64,000 bases of DNA from Chlamydomonas sphaeroides. Taxonomy: Eukaryota > Chlorophyta > Chlorophyceae > Chlamydomonadales > Chlamydomonadaceae. The translations under genes were made by a program, and so were the position numbers. Under the pieces are notes generated by a model. It was not told the DNA's origin. It ran no database searches and was given only the letters and a program-made list of their open reading frames with translations. Location of the stretch: positions 11,736-75,735 of the forward strand of contig BDDC01000150.1 in assembly GCA_001662425.1 (NCBI GenBank), in the 5' to 3' direction. Shown one piece after another: positions 1-11,800 of the stretch (position 1 is the first letter of the stretch; every line of letters starts with the position of its first letter).

Positions 1-550
1 CGGCCCCCCAGCAGTGCCTGACGGCGCCGCCGCTCCGGCGCCGCCACCTTCTGTACCGCCAACGCCGTTGCCGCTTCGCGGCGAAAGCCCCGGCCGCGTC
101 AACGCTCGCGCCGCTTCTCCCGGGGGCCCGAGCCGCGTCGCCGCCTCGACGCCAGGCGCCGCTGCCGCCGCCGTCGCCGCCGCCAGCCCGCGGCGCCGTT
201 GCGCTGTACGCACTGGCTCGACCGGGGGTGCTGCATTGTTCCTGCGGCGAGTCGCGACGCCGGCCGCCGCTGCCGCCGCCACTGCCGCGTGCGACGGCGG
301 CGCCGCCGCCTCACAAACCTCCTGCAGCAAAACCCCATCGGCGTGCCGCCGGCGCGGGCGAACAGGCGCCGGCGCATCGCCCCCGTCAGCAGAGTGGTGC
401 TTCTGGCCCTGGCCCTGGCCCCGTGCAGCATCCGGCGCTGTGTCCTGATCCTTGCTCTGGACCTGGACCTGAAGACCGGGCGCGTCGGGAGCCTTAGCCG
501 CCTCGAAAGCAATACCGCCGCTATCGTCACCGCCACCACCGCCGCCGCTG

Positions 551-581
<31 letters not shown>

Positions 582-1242
582 TGCCGCCGCCGCCAGCAGG
601 CAACTGGGCCTCCAGAGCCGGCCGCTGTCGCTTGCTACCCACGGCCTCGTCGGCGGCCAGGGGCTCGAGCGGCGCCGCCGCTGGCGGGGCTGCCGCCGCT
701 GGCGTCACAGCGGCGCCGCAGGAAGTTGACGGGAGGGCGGCGGCCGGTGACACGGCGGTCGACGGCATCGCGGTTGCTAGCGCCAGTGCGCCAGGAGCGA
801 AGGCGCCGGCTTGGTTGGCGGCACCGGGGTCGGGGCCCGCCAGACGTGGTCGCTTTGCGAGTTGCACCTGGGCTTTGCGGTCCCAGTATTGTCTCTGTAT
901 GATGCGTTGGAGATGAAGGTTGGGGATGAGGGCGGTGACCTCGAGCGGCGTGCCTGCCGGGTGGTTGGCGGGGGGCCCGAGGGTTGTTCAGATGCAAAGT
1001 TAAGCTGTGGCATCGTTTCCAAGCATGTGTTTGCTATAGGATGTCGTGCACGTGGTTCACACACCGCTGAAGGGCGAGCAGCCGTGCATGCGAATGTATT
1101 CCTCCAGCGCGGCCCGCTCGCAGCAGCGGAAGGAAGTGGGGTCAATTACTGGATCCTTCATGATGCCGTCTGATAGAATGCACAGGAACTCAGGTTGAGA
1201 TTCCGGTAGCTGCACTCCGGGGCTTGCGCCTGGCACGTCCAT
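1..1242 (-). CDS. U-box protein (probable E3 ubiquitin ligase), 3' part cut by window edge
   Basis: Two exons are visible: 1242-1065 and 953-1, with intron 1064-954 (GT-AG, phase 1). The ATG at 1242 is used because the longer frame upstream begins only with GTG. The first 80 or so residues form a U-box: PEFLCILSDGIMKDPVIDP, then CCERAALEEYI, then SPFSG joined across the intron to TPLEVTALIPN and LQRIIQRQ, matching the conserved end of U-boxes (LIPN.x.L..I). U-box proteins recruit E2 enzymes without zinc. After the domain come at least 300 residues of Ala/Gly/Pro/Gln-rich sequence, including a long Gly run near 540-600. The frame stays open to base 1, so the C-terminus and any substrate-binding repeats lie outside. 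The U-box is at the very N-terminus. The domain is near certain; the substrate is unknown. Confidence 0.85.
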
Positions 1243-4084
1243 TTTCGTCGCCAAAAGGCAAGAATTCACTGCTGAGAGGTTTTTAAAAGTTGCACTGCTC
1301 CTATGCTGTGTTTGTTCTGTGGCCCAGCCAACTCGCTCGTGTTTGCTTCATTTCTCGCTGTGTTGCCGCGGTGGCGTAGCCTAGCATGCTAGGCGCAGGC
1401 TAGCGGCTTCCATTCGTACGATGTGTGCGTATAACCATTGCCTTGCGAGTCCCACAGCGTAAAACCGCCGAATCCACCACTTCAAGGCAGCTGTCGGCCG
1501 TCGAACCTTCGAGCTTGCCCTCACGTGCTATACAGCTCGCCACCGCGCTAACACCCATGCTGGTCTACGCACTGGCCGCGGCGCCCGCAAGCGAGCCAGC
1601 GGAGTAGCCACCGTGCAGCATGTGCCCTGAGCATTTGCCATCCGCTGGCCCCGCAGGTCGCTCACGCTTTTGGGGCATCTGCGTTGGCAGAGGCTGGCAG
1701 GTACGTGTCCCATCAGCTTATGCTTTCAACCCGCCTACAGGTGCTCACAGCTGAATGAGGGGCCCCTCACCACCACGGTCGCCCCTGCTTACCACAGGCT
1801 CCCGCATCGCTCGTACCCGAGTGCCAGGAGGTTCAGCGAAGCAGGGGAACTTGAGGGGATGTTGCGAAGGCCAGAGTGTGGAACCAGGGGCCAGCTGGGG
1901 ATCTCGCGAGCCTCTCCCCCCCCCCAAGCTTCGACCCACCTTGTGCTCTACCTCTCGTGCGGGGGGCGCTGTAACACATTCTTCTTCTCCTTCTTCTGTG
2001 GCCAACAAGCGGCCTTCATGCCGGCACCCCTGCCAGCTCCCCGCCCACCCCTCCATCCACGCCACTCAGCAGGTGACACGCTTTCGGCTACATTCTTGTA
2101 TTGCAACCCTCGACCAACCCCATGCGCGGGGCCGGGGGCGAGGGGCCCAGGGCGGCCTTGAGTGAACCAGTCCCGCCGCCCGTGCGCGGGTTAGGCGGCG
2201 ACGGTGGAGGCACCCTGGGGGCGGCCATCCCACGCCAGCAGGTGCCCAGGTGCAGCTGGCGGGCGGGTAGCCGGACCTGGGCTGCAACACGGGCTGGGGC
2301 TGGGGCTGGCGGACACAAAGACGGTGTCGTGTTGTGGCCCCGTCGTGTGGCGTATCTATCGCACGGTCGTGTGGCGTAGCGCGCATTACCTAGGCACACG
2401 TCTCCTGAGCGGTGTGCTGCGGCCGGTCGGGTGCAGGGGCAGCGGTCAGGGGTGTGCAAGGATGAGCGCGAGGCCAGGGGCTCAGTGCCAGGATGCGGCA
2501 AAATGGGAACCACGCGGCTGCTCGCGGCTCGCGCTGTGCAGCCACCAGAGCCCGGTTTCCAATATATCAAGATTTAAATACTTACCGGTCTTGCCTCACA
2601 GTCCCTGGGCTGCCAGAGTGCAAGTGCTGGCGGTTGTCTCAGGGTCCCTTCAATAAGCGAGGGCCCTGCCGGCGTGCGGGGCTGTAGGCCCTGGCGGCGC
2701 CCCGGGCGTCCGAGCTCAGAAGACAAACTTCAGGTCGGTAACTTCAGGTTGGGTAACTACAGGCACCTCGGAGACGAAGTACCTCCGGTGGCAGCATGTG
2801 CTGGGCCGCTACCCAAGGACTGGGCGAGCTCCACATGCACCGGAGTCTCAGACGTGGGTAGCTTCAGGTGACAAACTGGGAGCAAGGTCATTGTGCAACG
2901 ATCACTATCCTGGCTGTCGCCCGGGCCCAGCTCTGTTCCACCTTCCCCCTCAGCTACCGCCATAAGAAGGCAAAACGACAAGCAGCAGCATCGTGCTAAA
3001 TGATAGCACCATCGCGCGTCGCTTTTAACGTTAGAAATGTTTATTGTTATTGTTAGGACGGAGTCCCTTCCGGGGTGATTGCAAGGGCTTCGCCCCGTCT
3101 AAGACCACCTGCCACCGCCACCACGGCTGTATCCTACGGAAAGAGGCAAGCCAACCGATGTTGGGCCCTGGCCTTCGCGCTATCTTTCCGCTACACATTG
3201 ACAGCCGGCCCGGCCTCATCCCAGGTGGCGTGTAGGTGTGGTCCAGATCGGCTGGCCCCCGACATGCTTCATTACTGCCCGCATTACGCCAAGTGGCTTA
3301 TAGCCAAGCTGGCTTCAGGCAAGCAGGCACCCGGTCCGCACGCGGCGCGGTCCGCTCCAGCGCCCGTTGCCCCAAGGCACCCACGCCCAGGGCCCCAAGC
3401 CTTCGCCGCCACACGCCGAGCCAGCCATGCCAGGGCGCCCTCCCACCGCCGGCCCCGCGCCGGAGCCCCAGTCCCACGCACCCCGAGATGTCCCCAACCC
3501 CAACCCCACACACAGCCCCACGCCGCGAGGCCGGCACCGCCCCTGGCAGGCACGGCAGCGGTCGTGGTCTGTACGAAAGCGGCGTGTGGCGGTGACACAC
3601 AGGACGCCGTCCTAGTAAGTCCCTTCCTGGCAAGACCCGCTGCGGCCTGCACGGCGCCGCCTGCACGCCGCTCTACCCACTCGCTATGGCGACAGCCACA
3701 CCCACCGCCCCGCCACAGCTGCTGCGCCCTCCGCCGCCGGCGCGCTCGGGCGGTCACGTCCAGGATGGCGCTGGAGCCACTGCCGCGCTATGCCGCGGGT
3801 ACCTGCGCCTCTCGCTGCTGCAGACGCCGCCTGCCGGCCGCCGGCCCCGCCCACAGGCTGCTAGGGCAAGGCCCCCGGCGGTCGGCAGCCCCACAACCTC
3901 CTCCGCCGCTCGCCTGCCCTTCACAACTGCCGCGGCGCCCAGGACGGCGCCTGCATTGCTGGCGTCCAAAGCCCATGACAGCTCCTGCTATGAAAGCTCC
4001 TGCTACGACAGCTCCTGCTGCTCCCACTGCCGCGCGGCTGCCGCTGCAGCCACAAGCGAGCTGCGCCGACCGCCGCTGCGGCGC
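1243..4084. other. gene-free stretch between the U-box gene and the membrane-protein gene
   Basis: I see no exon chain here. It should contain the U-box promoter (just above 1242) and the 3' untranslated region of the minus-strand membrane gene ending at 4085. Small items: a perfect 14-base palindrome CCTAGCATGCTAGG at 1380-1393; a near-repeat CGTCGTGTGGCGTA around 2341-2380; three near-copies of AGCTCCTGCTA at 3980-4020. A long plus-strand frame from 3075 is low-complexity and overlaps the last exon of the opposite gene, so it is not called. Confidence 0.5.
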
Positions 4085-7000
4085 TCAGGACGTCGCGTGC
4101 CAGCCGCCGCGCCCCAACAGACCGTACCGCCCGCCCAGGCCGCCGCCAGCGCCCCTGCCGCCGGCGGGGCCGAGCCCGGGCGCTCCCGCTGCCCCGCTGC
4201 CGGGCGCGGCTGCCCAAGGGTGCGGGTCGGGGCGGTGGAAGGCGAAGGCAGCGGGCGCGGGTGCGGGCGGAGGCGCGGCGCCGCCGGCGCTGCCGCTGGC
4301 CTCGTCGCTCCGTGGGGAGTAGGGCGACAGGGACACGGGCCTGCGGGGGCCAGGCGGGGATGTACCGAGGGGGTAGCGAACTAGTCATTCGCGAGCCGAG
4401 CCAGACGCTCGGGCCCAAAGCTGCAACAGCCCCACCCATAGCCGCCAGGCGGGGAGGGCAGCGCCGGCGTCAGTGGCATGAGGTCGAGGCCCGCCAGCCC
4501 TAGGGCCTACCGCCGAATCTTGATTGATAGGACCGATGCTGGTCGAGCTAATGGATGTTCATGGTACGAGGCCAGCCCTGGGACCCCCACTTCAACGCCC
4601 ACCGGCAGCCACTCCCCCCGTCAGCCCCGTCCCCTCGCCCCGCCTCCGCCCCACGTGCCCTCCACGCGACCTCCAGTCGCAACCCCGCCGCCCCCGCCGC
4701 CATCGGCTGCTGCGCGACCAGGCCACGAGCCACGAGCATCCCCTAGCCGCTCACCCCACGCCGCGCACCACCCGCACCGGCCTCCGGCCGCGCCCCTCCC
4801 CACCTCACCCCACCGGCACCTGCACCTTGCGAGCAACCGGCCCCGCCCTCCGCCCTCCGCCCTCCCAAATCACCTCATGACCCCACACAGGAGCAACCCC
4901 CCCCACCTGTCCGTCTCGACCTCGAGCCGCAGCCGCAGCAGCCGCATCGCCAGCGTCTGCCGCCAGCGCCGCCCGCCGCCGCAGCGCCGCCGCCGCCGGC
5001 CGCCTGCCGCCCCCAGCAGCATGCAGCCCAGGGAGGCCGCCACCAGCAGGCCGCAGGAGAGGGCCGCCAGCAGCAGCTGGGGGGAAGGGGGGAAGGAGAG
5101 GGGGGTGCCGGACCGTGTGTGTGTATGGGTGGTGGGGGCGGGAGGCGGCTCAGCAAGGCCGCCGCCGGCGGGCGGTAGGAGGTGGCCAGATAGCTCCGCC
5201 CGGGCGGACATTGGCAGCCGGCCTGGGGGACAGCGGCCCACACGACAGCCCGTCACCGCCAGTGCGGCTTTCCTTATCTGACGGCCGGCCTTCCCATCTC
5301 TCCTCCCTGCCGCCGCCCTCACCTCGACCACCGCCAGCAGCACGTGCGATCCCGGGCCCGCCATGTCGCGAAGCCCGTTGCCGCTGCCGCCGCCGCCCTC
5401 TTCCTCCTCCAGCTCCTCCTCGCTCTCCGCCCACTCCTCCTCCCCGTCCTCGTCATCCATGTCCGCATAGCCCCCGCGCTGCGCCGCCGCCCGCCCCCGC
5501 CGCCGCCCGCCGAACAGCCGCCCCCAGCCCCCGCCCCGCCGCCCTGCGCCTGCCCCTGCTCCAGGCACTGGCGGCACCACCACCAGGTACGCCCCCGCGG
5601 CCCGGGCCAGCAGGCCGGTGTGGCCCGCCGCCGCCAGGCGCAGGCGCAGCAGCAGCCAGGCGGCCAGCGGCGCATAGCTGCGGATGGGGGAGGGATGCAT
5701 GTGACGGGCAAGAGGAGGCACGGCCGTTGGAAGGTCAGCAGGCGGGATGGGCTCAGGGCCGAGGCCGCTAGCTGACGGCACAGGGGTGGGGTGGCATGGG
5801 AGCAGTGCGGTGCCACCCGGTGCGGGCCCCGAGGGGCGGGCACAGCTGCTGCAGGGGCGCAGGGCCGAGGCCGCCACGTCATGGCCAACGCAGCTGCGGG
5901 AGCTCATGCAAGGGAGGGCGGCACGCTGGGCCCGCGTGCAGCCCGAGGCCCCCCATACCTGCGGCTGCGGCTCCGGGGACGAGACACGCCGCCCTCGCAC
6001 GCCCCACACAAGCGAGCGCCGCACCCTCACCCCAAGCCTCAAATCCCGGGCCCGCCCTGCACCCCGCACCCCGCGGCGCCGCAAGCCCCAGCACGACGTG
6101 AGCCACACACGCACGTGTGTGTGTGTGGGGGGGGAGGTGGGTTCTGTTCTACCTTTCACTTGAACACGCACGTACCCCTCTCGCCCCCATCGCCCCCCAA
6201 GCCCCACCCCTGGCGCAGCCCCACCCCACTCGCCGATGGCACGTACCCTAGCGCCTGCGGCCAGCCCCGGGCCGCCACCAGCCAGGCCCCCAGCGCCGCC
6301 AGCGCCACGGGCGCGGCGAGCGCCTCCCCCAGGTAGTCGGCCAGCGCCAGCAGCAGGTGGGGCGGGCGGCACTCGAAGGACTGCAGAGGAGGGTGGGAAG
6401 GGGGTGGGAAAGGGTGGGAAGGGGGAGCACCGGGTTGGGAAGGGGCGGACTGGTTGGGGCGAGGGGACTGAGGGTGCGGAGGGCGAGGAAGGGAGGGCGC
6501 GGCAGGGGCCGCGGGCGTGGAACTGTTGGGGACCCGGGGCAGCAGTCTAAGAAGCCCTCGGCTACACCCCTGGGCCAGGCCGCCTCCCGTCCCGCTGCGC
6601 TGCGCTGCGCTGCGCTGCCTGCCTACCCGGATGTCGGTGCGCGTGAGCAGCCGCCGGAAGGCGTCGGGGTCCATGCGCCGCAGGTCCTGGGGAAGGCGCG
6701 GGGCGAGGGGAGAAAGGGGGAGGGAGGGGAGCAAGGTTCGTGTGCCTTCGGCTCCATCACTACGCGCCTGAAGGCGCCCGGGTCCGTGCGCCGCAGGTTT
6801 TCGTTGAGAGCAAGTGCGGCGCGGGGGCAGCGCGGAGGTGGCCGGGCACGACCGCGACGCCCCCACCCGACTGTGCCGCTGACGCCCTGAACTACTCCCG
6901 GTGCATGCGACGCCTGACGCACGGCCTGCTGCAACGCTGCATGACACCGGCCCACCAGCCCACCTTGTACAGCTGCACGCGGGCCGCAGCCTGCTGCCGC

Positions 7001-7404
7001 TCCAGGGTCGGCGAGCGCCGCCGGCTGGCCCTGCGCGTCGGGTTGCGGTGGGGGCACGGGGAACCCTCGGCACGTGCCGCCAGGCGCGCTGGGGCCAGCA
7101 CAGCGCTCCCGCGCGAGCCCGTGTTGCGGGCGCCCTTTCACTGCGAGCGCCCCTGTCACCACCCTTGGTGAGCCCCTCCACGCGGACACCACAGCGAGCC
7201 GGCATCAGCTTACCCCCCCCCCATGCCCCAGATCCTGGGCCCACACGCACGCACACACGCGCCATCCCCCAATCCTGCCTCACCGCACGTGCTCAGCCCA
7301 CTCGGCCGACGCCGTGAGGCCCTCCACGCTGGCGATGGCCGGCTGCAGGGCGGCCTGCCGGGCCAGCAGCGCCGGGTCCCAGCCCGACCGCTGCGCACAG
7401 CGCC

Positions 7405-7435
<31 letters not shown>

Positions 7436-8504
7436 GCTGCGCCCGCGGCCCCACAGCCACAGCCAGCGTCGCCAGCCACCAACGCCGCTGCCACCAGAGC
7501 GCCGTCGCTGGGCTGGGTGCGGCCCGGCGGTAGCTGCGGCGGCCGCCGCCGCCACGTCGCCGGCCTGACGGCGCCGTTGAGCACCGGCACTGGCGCCGTG
7601 CGGCTGCTGTTGCTGCTGCTGCTGCGCTCTGCCGTACGGCAACGGTCCGGATTCGTACGCTACGCCGCGGCCGCTGCTGTCGCCGCCGTACAGCTGGGGG
7701 CTGACAGTGAAGAGCATCGGCTCGCCGCCGCCGGGCGGGGTGCCGTACGCATTCATCGGGTTATACGGCGGCTGGTGGAACGACGGCTGCTGCGGCGGCG
7801 TGCAGTACCGGCCCGCGGCGGCGGCGCCGCCGCCGTCGGCGTCCTGCAGCCAGAGCGGCGGCGGCGCCGACGGCGGGCTGGCGTAGACGCTGCCGGCGGC
7901 GTCATCGCTGTCGTCGCCGGGCGCCCAGTGGCTGCCGCCGGCGTGGGCTGCTGTGGGCTGCCGCCGGCCGCTGCCGGACGACCTGCGCGGCCAGGTCAGG
8001 GAATCCGCGGCGCAGCGTTGCGACTCTTATTGGAGGACGATCTGGGCAGGGGAGTTGCTGCAACAGGAAGTCTGAGGACGTGAGAGCAGGTGGAGGGTGC
8101 CGAGTCTGAGGTTCACGGTCTCGAGGTGCAAGGGAGCGGCAACATCACACACAACCCTCCCTATTTCTGAACACACAAGCTGTGAGGCCTCCGGGTTGGC
8201 CATGATGGCCATACCCCTGGCGAGGGACCGAGGGTTACCGGTAACCCCCCACTACCCCCGACCCGCGCTGCGGCACGCACCAGCGCACCCATACCCTTCG
8301 CCAGCTCCATTTAGCAGCCCCAGTGCCGGCCCACAGCATCAGCGTCAAAGCGAGCAGCGTCGTCACAGCGCTTAGCAATGGCGCGAACTCGAGCTCGTCA
8401 TGCGCGGTCGCGCTCGGTGTCTGCTCCGTGGGGTGCTGGTCACACATGTCGCAGACCGGCTGGCCGCCGCTGGGGTGCAGCTCGGCCAGCGTGAAGCCGG
8501 CCAT
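4085..8504 (-). CDS. multi-pass membrane protein, unknown family, 641 aa, 8 exons
   Basis: Exons on the minus strand: 8504-8295, 7957-7284, 7030-6964, 6686-6627, 6380-6247, 5677-5323, 5076-4907, 4340-4085 (TGA). All phases fit and the total is 642 codons; the exon 2 acceptor at 7957 is the least certain junction. The N-terminus MAGFTLAEL is followed by a CDMC pair (Cys18, Cys21) and a hydrophobic span (about 41-63). A low-complexity Gln/Ala/Gly region fills exon 2. Further hydrophobic spans lie at about 356-374 (ALAAPVALAALGAWLVAA), 385-418 and 501-524. An acidic stretch of Asp/Glu (about 450-475) sits between the last two, and the tail is Pro/Gly/Ala-rich. I do not recognise the family. Its start faces the MERIT40-like gene 351 bases away. 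Intron 3 carries a diverged copy of exon 4. Confidence 0.7.
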
Positions 8505-8855
8505 GGCAAGTTCAAGCGGGTTCACGGTTGCGCTAATGCATCGCTAGTGCTGCTGAGAACATTTGGCAACGGCTTTGTGTTACACTACAGCGCGCAGGTC
8601 CCCGCCCTCGCCGGACTCGCGACGGACCCATCCCTGCATGTGCAAAGTGCTCAGCATGTCAGCAAGAAGTGTTCGCGCGCTGCGCCCGCGCGCAAAGCCA
8701 ACATACGTCATATTACAGATACCGCGGCCACTTTCTGCTGGAGCTCAGGACAGCTGGCCAACTCCGTAAAACGCACCCCCGCATGCCGTCGCCACAATAG
8801 CCGCGCTTAAGCGCGGCACCGACCCGTGCCTTGCTGACCTACACCTACTACAGCG
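8505..8855. promoter_or_regulatory. shared divergent promoter of the membrane-protein and MERIT40-like genes
   Basis: This 351-base interval separates two start codons facing away from each other, so it must hold both promoters and 5' untranslated regions. The most striking element is a perfect 18-base palindrome, GCCGCGCTTAAGCGCGGC, at 8800-8817, 38 bases before the plus-strand ATG. It could be a dimeric factor site or a hairpin in the 5' leader. No TATA box is obvious. Confidence 0.5.
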
Positions 8856-11800
8856 ATGGCGGGCGCGCCCGACTACTGGCCCGAGACGGTCGTCTTTGTA
8901 CTGGACTTATGCCCCGACCCCGGATGCGAACCTGCCAAGCACGCGATTCGGCTGGAGCTGCTCAAAGGCTGCGTAGCTATGTTCGCTCAAGCCAAGGTGG
9001 GGAAGGGGGAAGGGGGCAGGCGCGAGAGGGCGGGTGGGAACAGCAGCCACGCAAGTGCACGCTGGCGCCTTGTATCCGTAACCCGGAGGTTCATCTCTGC
9101 CACGCCCCCACGTGCCACCTGCTCCCGCTGCAAAATTCGCTGCACCTGCCTCCCCGTCCTGCCCTGCTGCGCGTGCCGCGCCCCTCGTTTCCCCTTCTGC
9201 CCCTGCCGCTGCACTGCCGCCGCACCAGAGCCGAGTCAACCCCCAACATAGGTTCGGCCTGGCTGTGATCAGGGTGAGGCGGGGCCGGTCCTCGGTAGGA
9301 CCATGATCGTGCTGGTCTGATGCGATGTGCGCAAAGACGGCGCCGGCCTGGCTCCGGTGTGCTCAGAATGAACACGGGAGGCCATGGCTCTCCATCCCTG
9401 CACACGGACACGGCCGCGCCCTCGCGCCGGCCTAGGAGGCGGCGCAGAGCGAGGGCCACCAACTCCTCGGCCGAGGGCCGGTTGCACCAAGTGTCGTGTG
9501 GGCTCTGTCGTGCGTGGGGTTGCGAAACTCCTGCACTTACCTGTGGAACCTAGCGACGCGCTACATGCTTTCATCAAGGGTTTGCTAGAGTCTTCTCAAG
9601 GTGATCGGCAGCCCAAGTGTCATTGTATACATGTACGCGGCACTCCACATGCGCGTCCGCGGGCCCCGGGTCCCCCTCGTGCCCCCCAGGAGACCGTGCA
9701 GTGGGAGGGCCACGGCCTCACTGCCTCCGCCGAGGGCCTGGCGGCGGCGCTGCGCAACGTGTCGCCCCTGCCGCTGGGCCTCCCGCCCGCGGCGGCGGCG
9801 CTGGCGGCGGCGGCGGCGCAGTACGGCCAGCCGCCGCCGCCGCCACCCCCGCCGCCGCCGCCGCTGGACCTGGGGGCTCTTGCAGCTCTCATGGCGCCGC
9901 TGGCGGTGGCGGAGGCGGCGGACGGCTCCAAGGTGGGGTGCGGGCGCGGGCAGGGTGTAGGTAGTCACCTAGCTTGCAGCTTGCCCGGTGGGGCGCAGAG
10001 GTGGGGTGCTGAGGGAGAGAGAAATTACAAAAGTAAACAGAAACGGAAACCGAGCAAGGAAGAGAGGAAAGCAGGAAACAGAAACCTGCCGGGCGGATGG
10101 GAGCGCTGGCGCCCAGGGCGCCTGCCCTGGGGCCTGGCCGCTGCGCTTGCAGCCAGCGGGCGCGAGGGATCGGGTGTCACCGGAGGGCTTTGCCACATAG
10201 CGGCACGGCTGCCCTCGTGTGCGGGGCCGTCCCTGGGGGCCGTGTGTGTGTGTGGGGGGGGGGGGCTACCACATGCACCTCGTGTGTGGGGGAGCCATGC
10301 CAGCCCAGGGGTGGTGTCACCGGAGGGCTGCTGAAGCTTCGCGGCGGCGGCGCGCCACGTGGCGCCAAGTGCCCTCCCCTATCCACTTGGCAGCGTGCTG
10401 CAAGCAGGCGGCAAGCCAGCGTGCGTCGCCCCGTGTGCGCTGCTCTGCGCGCGCCGGCGGCGGCTTCGCAGGCCGGCGCCGCGGCTCGGCCGCTGTGCCC
10501 GAACCCAGCCCCCTCACCTCGGGAGGCCCTCCCGCCACCTCCCGCCACCTCCCGCCACCTCCCGCCACCTCCCGCCACCTCCCGCCACCTCCCGCCACCT
10601 CCCGCTCCCTCGCCCTCCCCGCCCTGCTCCCTCCGCAGCTCCGCGTCATCCTGCTCTACTGCCGCTCCACGGTGCTGCCGCGGTGGCACCACGGCCCCGC
10701 CCCCGGCGGCGCGGCAGGAGCAGCGGCGGCGGCGGCGGCAGGGCGGCCAGGCGCGGCGGCGGCGGCGGCGGCGGCGGGCCCTCTGGGGCACCACCGGGGC
10801 GGCGGCGAGGGGCTGGCGCTGGATGTGGTGAGGGCTCGGGGCTGTGCCGTTGGGGTTTGCACTTGCTGGGTACATGATGCACGGATTGATGCTGACATGA
10901 CTGCGGCGAGGGGATGGCGCTAGACGCGGTGAGGGCACGTGGTTGTGCCGTTGGGAATCACCGGTATGGTGCATCGCCACCTGCGCGCGCATACACATGG
11001 TACTCTGTTTCGGCCCTACAAGTTGAACACACGGGCGTGCCGCGCGGGTCGTGTTTACTAGGTGTCCCTATTTCTGGACACACGCACGCTTGGCATACGC
11101 AACATGTGCATCACGTCGGCGCTGGCGTGATGGGGGTGTGGCGGTGGGCATGAGAGGGCTACAGGGTATGCGGTTTGGCTCGGCCGCGCTCGGCAGCTGC
11201 AGGCGCCGCTGTGCCTGCCCCCTTGGTCAACCCACACGAACCCTGCCTTCCCTTCCCCCACGTTCCCCCCCGGCCCCCAGCTGTTCGTGCACGACAAGGC
11301 CGCAGCGGCCGCCGCCGCCGCAGCAGCGGGGCCCGCCGGCTGCCCGGGCCCGCAGGACGTGTACAGCTGGCTGGAGGTGAGGGCCCTGACACATAAATCC
11401 CACAGCCCATGCCCGTGCAGATCTTACGGAGCACGCACAAGCCCCCTGCACCTCTTGTTGGAACTCATGGGCTTGCGCGCCGCCGCCGCCACCGCCCCAG
11501 GACGCGGGCGACGAGCTGTCGGGGCACGTGGGCCACTCGGCCTACATCCTGGAGGCGGGCTCGCACCTGGCGCGCAAGGTCACGGCGCTCATGGTGCGAG
11601 GGGGGAACAGCACATGGGAGGGACGCCCTATCCCAAAATGCCGTTCTTTAGGGGCTATTTTGACAAGGTTAGGCGACAGGATCCAATACCGCTTTTTCGG
11701 GGTGGCTTCCCGGGGTATATGTCAAGGTTTCCACAATGTTCACGTCTTGGAACCGTCTGGTTAACCTTGTGCAAGGTCACGGCGCTCGTGGTGCGAGGAA

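Noticed and set aside
3075..4322. 415-residue plus-strand open frame
   Set aside because: It is Pro/Ala/Arg low complexity, overlaps the last exon of the minus-strand membrane gene, and shows no motif. High GC makes long antisense frames common here.
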